From positions 5,146,001-5,210,000 of the forward strand of contig NZ_SAUN01000001.1 of assembly GCF_004011505.1 (NCBI RefSeq): DNA of 64,000 nt, given 5' to 3'. This stretch comes from Nonomuraea polychroma (GTDB taxonomy: Bacteria; Actinomycetota; Actinomycetes; Streptosporangiales; Streptosporangiaceae). The notes under the pieces are model-generated. The model was given only the letters and a program-made list of their open reading frames with translations, ran no database searches and was not told the DNA's origin. Below, piece after piece: positions 62,152-64,000 of this stretch (positions are counted from its first letter, which is position 1; each line of letters starts with the position of its first letter). The translations under genes were made by a program, and so were the position numbers.

Positions 62152-62928
62152 TCATTCGGGCTCGTTGAGCTGGATGGCGGAGAAGACCGCGCCCTGCGGG
62201 TCGATCAACATCGAGAACGGACCGGGCGGCGCGTCCATCGCCCGGACGAGCACCTGCGCGCCCAGCCGCTCGGCCGCCGCGGTGGTGGCGCCGAGGTCGT
62301 CCACCGCGAAGTAGGTCATCCAGAACGAGGGAGTGTCCGGCGGGTAGTCGGAAGCCATCTCCATCATGCCCGCGATGGCCGGCTCGCCCGCGTGCCACTC
62401 GGTGTATTTGACGCCGCCCATCTCCAGCAGCTCCGGCCGCCAGCCGAAGACCTCGGAGTAGAAGCGCTCGGCGGCCGCCGGGTCGCGCGTGATCAGCTCG
62501 TTCCAGCAGAACGAGACCGGCTCGTTGACCAGCTCCGCGCCGTGATGGTTCGCCGCCTGCCAGGCGGCCGCGTGGGAGCCGTCGGGAGCGCGGAAGACGG
62601 TCATGCTGCCTTCCTCGAAGACCTGCATCGGCTCCATGACGACGGTGCCGCCGGCGTTCTTGATCCGCTCGGCGAGCGCGGTGATGTCGTCGGTCGCCAT
62701 GTACGTGTTCCAGGACGAGGGCATCCCCTCGCCCATGACCGGTCCCACTCCGGCGACCTTCTTGCCCTCGTAGGTGAACATGCCGTAGCCGCCGGCCGCC
62801 GGGTCGTCGACCATCTCGGCCTGCCAGCCGAAGATCTCGCTGTAGAACCGGGCGGATCCGCCGACGTCGGTGCTGGACAGGTCCACCCAGCAGGGGACTC
62901 CGGGGTCATACCCACTGCGTTGCGCCAT
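62152..62928 (-). CDS. Two-domain VOC (glyoxalase-like) protein
   Basis: The protein is 258 aa from ATG 62928 (GGAGG upstream). It has two tandem VOC modules: GVPCWVDLSSTDVGGSARFY with SEIFGW, and PVSFCWNELITRDPAAAERF with YSEVFGW. Each ends in a conserved beta strand (GSHAAAWQ and QGAVFSAIQL). Actinomycete relatives are annotated as hydroxylase-like or glyoxalase-like proteins that bind small molecules or antibiotics. No enzymatic activity can be assigned. Confidence 0.88.
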   Translation of the reverse strand: MAQRSGYDPGVPCWVDLSSTDVGGSARFYSEIFGWQAEMVDDPAAGGYGMFTYEGKKVAGVGPVMGEGMPSSWNTYMATDDITALAERIKNAGGTVVMEPMQVFEEGSMTVFRAPDGSHAAAWQAANHHGAELVNEPVSFCWNELITRDPAAAERFYSEVFGWRPELLEMGGVKYTEWHAGEPAIAGMMEMASDYPPDTPSFWMTYFAVDDLGATTAAAERLGAQVLVRAMDAPPGPFSMLIDPQGAVFSAIQLNEPE

Positions 62929-63083
62929 TGCAACCTCCTATGACGTGGGGCTCATCGTCAGACTCTCACCCCCGGCCGACTGTTTCCGAGGAACGAGCGG
63001 GTCAAGACCTGTCCATATCCGGTCGTGTTCCCCGAATGCCGCGCCTGTGCTCACCTGTGGCCCGGACCGCCTGGCGTAGTCCC

Positions 63084-63096
63084 TACACTCGTGGTC
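63084..63096 (+). promoter_or_regulatory. Likely leaderless promoter of the ABC ATPase gene
   Basis: TACACT (63084-63089) lies seven bases before ATG 63097, and there is no SD between. This matches the spacing at the ABC-F uORF and suggests transcription begins at the start codon. Confidence 0.55.
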
Positions 63097-64000
63097 ATGG
63101 AATCCCCAGCCGTCGAGATCGTCGACCTGGTCAAACGTTACGGCGGCGCCACCGCCCTCGACGGCCTCACGCTCCGTGCCGAGCGCGGCGCGGTGACCGC
63201 CGTCCTCGGCCCCAACGGCGCCGGCAAGACGACCACGGTCGAGATCTGCGAGGGATTCCGCACGGCCGACTCCGGCACGGTGAAGGTGCTGGGGCTGGCG
63301 CCCCAGCGGCCCGAGCTGCGGCCCCGGGTGGGGATCATGCTCCAGGCGGGCGGGGTGCCGCCGGCGATGCGCTGCGGCGAGTGGCTGCGCCTGGTCGCCC
63401 GCTTCTACGCCCACCCCCTCGACGCCCAGGCCCTGCTGACACGGCTGGGGCTGGTCGATCACGCGCGGACCCCGTACCGGCGGCTGTCGGGCGGGCAGCA
63501 GCAGCGGCTGTCGCTGGCCGCGGCCGTGATCGGTCGGCCCGAGCTGGTGTTCCTCGACGAGCCGACCGCCGGGCTGGACCCCCAGGCCAGGCACGCCTGC
63601 TGGGAGCTGGTGGGCCAGCTGCGCGCCGCGGGCGTGTCGGTGGTGCTGACCACGCATCACATGGACGAGGCCGAGCGACTGGCCGACCACGTGGTGATCA
63701 TCGACAGGGGGCGGGTGGTGGCCGAGGGCACGCCTGCCTCGCTGACCGGCGCGGAGCGGCAGCTCAGATTCCGCGCGCGGCCGGGGCTGGCGCTGGAGGA
63801 GCTGCTCAACGCGCTCCCGGCGGGCAGCGCGGCCAAGGAGTCGCCCGCCGGCCACTACATCATCGAGGGCCTGGTGGGTCCGGAGCTGCTGGCCACGGTG
63901 ACGGCCTGGTGCGCGTCCGAGGGCGTCACGGCCGACGACCTGCGCATCGAACGGCGCACCCTCGAGGACATCTTCCTCGAGCTGACCGGCAGGGAGCTGC
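63097..64000 (+). CDS. ABC-2 type transporter ATP-binding protein, partial at the right edge
   Basis: At least 301 codons run from ATG 63097 to the window end with no stop. It has Walker A AVLGPNGAGKTTTVEICEGF, a Q-loop in IMLQAGGVPPAM, signature RRLSGGQQQRLSLAAAVIG, Walker B LVFLDEPTAGLDPQAR and the H-loop VVLTTHHMDEAERLAD. It ends in the DrrA-type tail (RRTLEDIFLELTGREL). It is the ATPase of a DrrAB-like exporter, and the membrane partner should lie just to the right. Confidence 0.93.
   Translation, partial: MESPAVEIVDLVKRYGGATALDGLTLRAERGAVTAVLGPNGAGKTTTVEICEGFRTADSGTVKVLGLAPQRPELRPRVGIMLQAGGVPPAMRCGEWLRLVARFYAHPLDAQALLTRLGLVDHARTPYRRLSGGQQQRLSLAAAVIGRPELVFLDEPTAGLDPQARHACWELVGQLRAAGVSVVLTTHHMDEAERLADHVVIIDRGRVVAEGTPASLTGAERQLRFRARPGLALEELLNALPAGSAAKESPAGHYIIEGLVGPELLATVTAWCASEGVTADDLRIERRTLEDIFLELTGREL

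Overview
The window is high-GC, codon-biased actinobacterial DNA. A complete sufR-B-D-Rieske-C-S-U-T operon, hisE-hisG, an acVLRF1-type release factor, a Rv1473-like ABC-F gene beside an enoyl-CoA hydratase, and apparently leaderless starts together suggest a Streptosporangiales-type actinomycete (Nonomuraea/Streptosporangium-like). That placement is inference; no rRNA or tRNA gene was seen.

Layout. 0-5.4 kb: a giant secreted RHS/YD-repeat protein that runs off the left edge before its C-terminal tip. 5.7-8.7 kb: a decayed XRE regulator, a YchJ-like protein, a sirtuin, and a coiled-coil gene interrupted by a 27-bp duplication that creates a stop. 8.75-16.9 kb: a compact RiPP-like locus. It holds two ABC exporter half-transporters, two very small SD-preceded ORFs, a LanB protein that has only the glutamylation-type domain, and a divergent HisC/CobD-like PLP enzyme. 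16.9-27.9 kb: accessory and housekeeping genes (a broken phosphate-binding-like gene, secreted GDPD, UvrA-like ATPase, S66 carboxypeptidase beside a sirtuin scrap, sulfotransferase, ABC exporter, enoyl-CoA hydratase, small HTH protein). 28.0-29.7 kb: an ABC-F gene with an attenuator-like leader. 29.7-38.9 kb: a rhamnogalacturonan-utilisation operon (YesL, binding protein, two permeases, acetylesterase, exo-lyase, YesU-like protein) with a LacI regulator and two matching operators. 39.1-44.3 kb: Uma2, acVLRF1, a degenerate EAL-CBS protein, an exported class V aminotransferase, hisG and hisE. 44.4-52.1 kb: an IS200/IS605 scrap, then a second sugar locus (LacI, binding protein, two permeases, a decayed GH5 gene, beta-mannosidase). 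52.2-54.1 kb: a DEAD-box helicase. 54.4-60.7 kb: the SUF operon. 60.8-64 kb: a Bcr/CflA transporter, a VOC protein, and the start of an ABC-2 type ATPase gene cut by the right edge.

How the parts work together. The two sugar loci each pair a LacI repressor, palindromic operators, an ABC importer and cell-associated hydrolases or lyases. In both, a strong hairpin sits between the binding-protein and permease genes. The SUF operon carries a SufR-type operator over its first start codon and an iron-box-like sequence upstream, so it may read both Fe-S status and iron. Several genes are broken (XRE regulator, coiled-coil gene, LanB-coupled ORF, phosphate-binding-like gene, sirtuin scrap, IS200, GH5) while neighbouring housekeeping genes are intact. 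This points to real local decay more than to poor sequence, though raw reads would be needed to settle it.

The most promising novel items are the stand-alone LanB locus and the ABC-F leader with its five-codon uORF.
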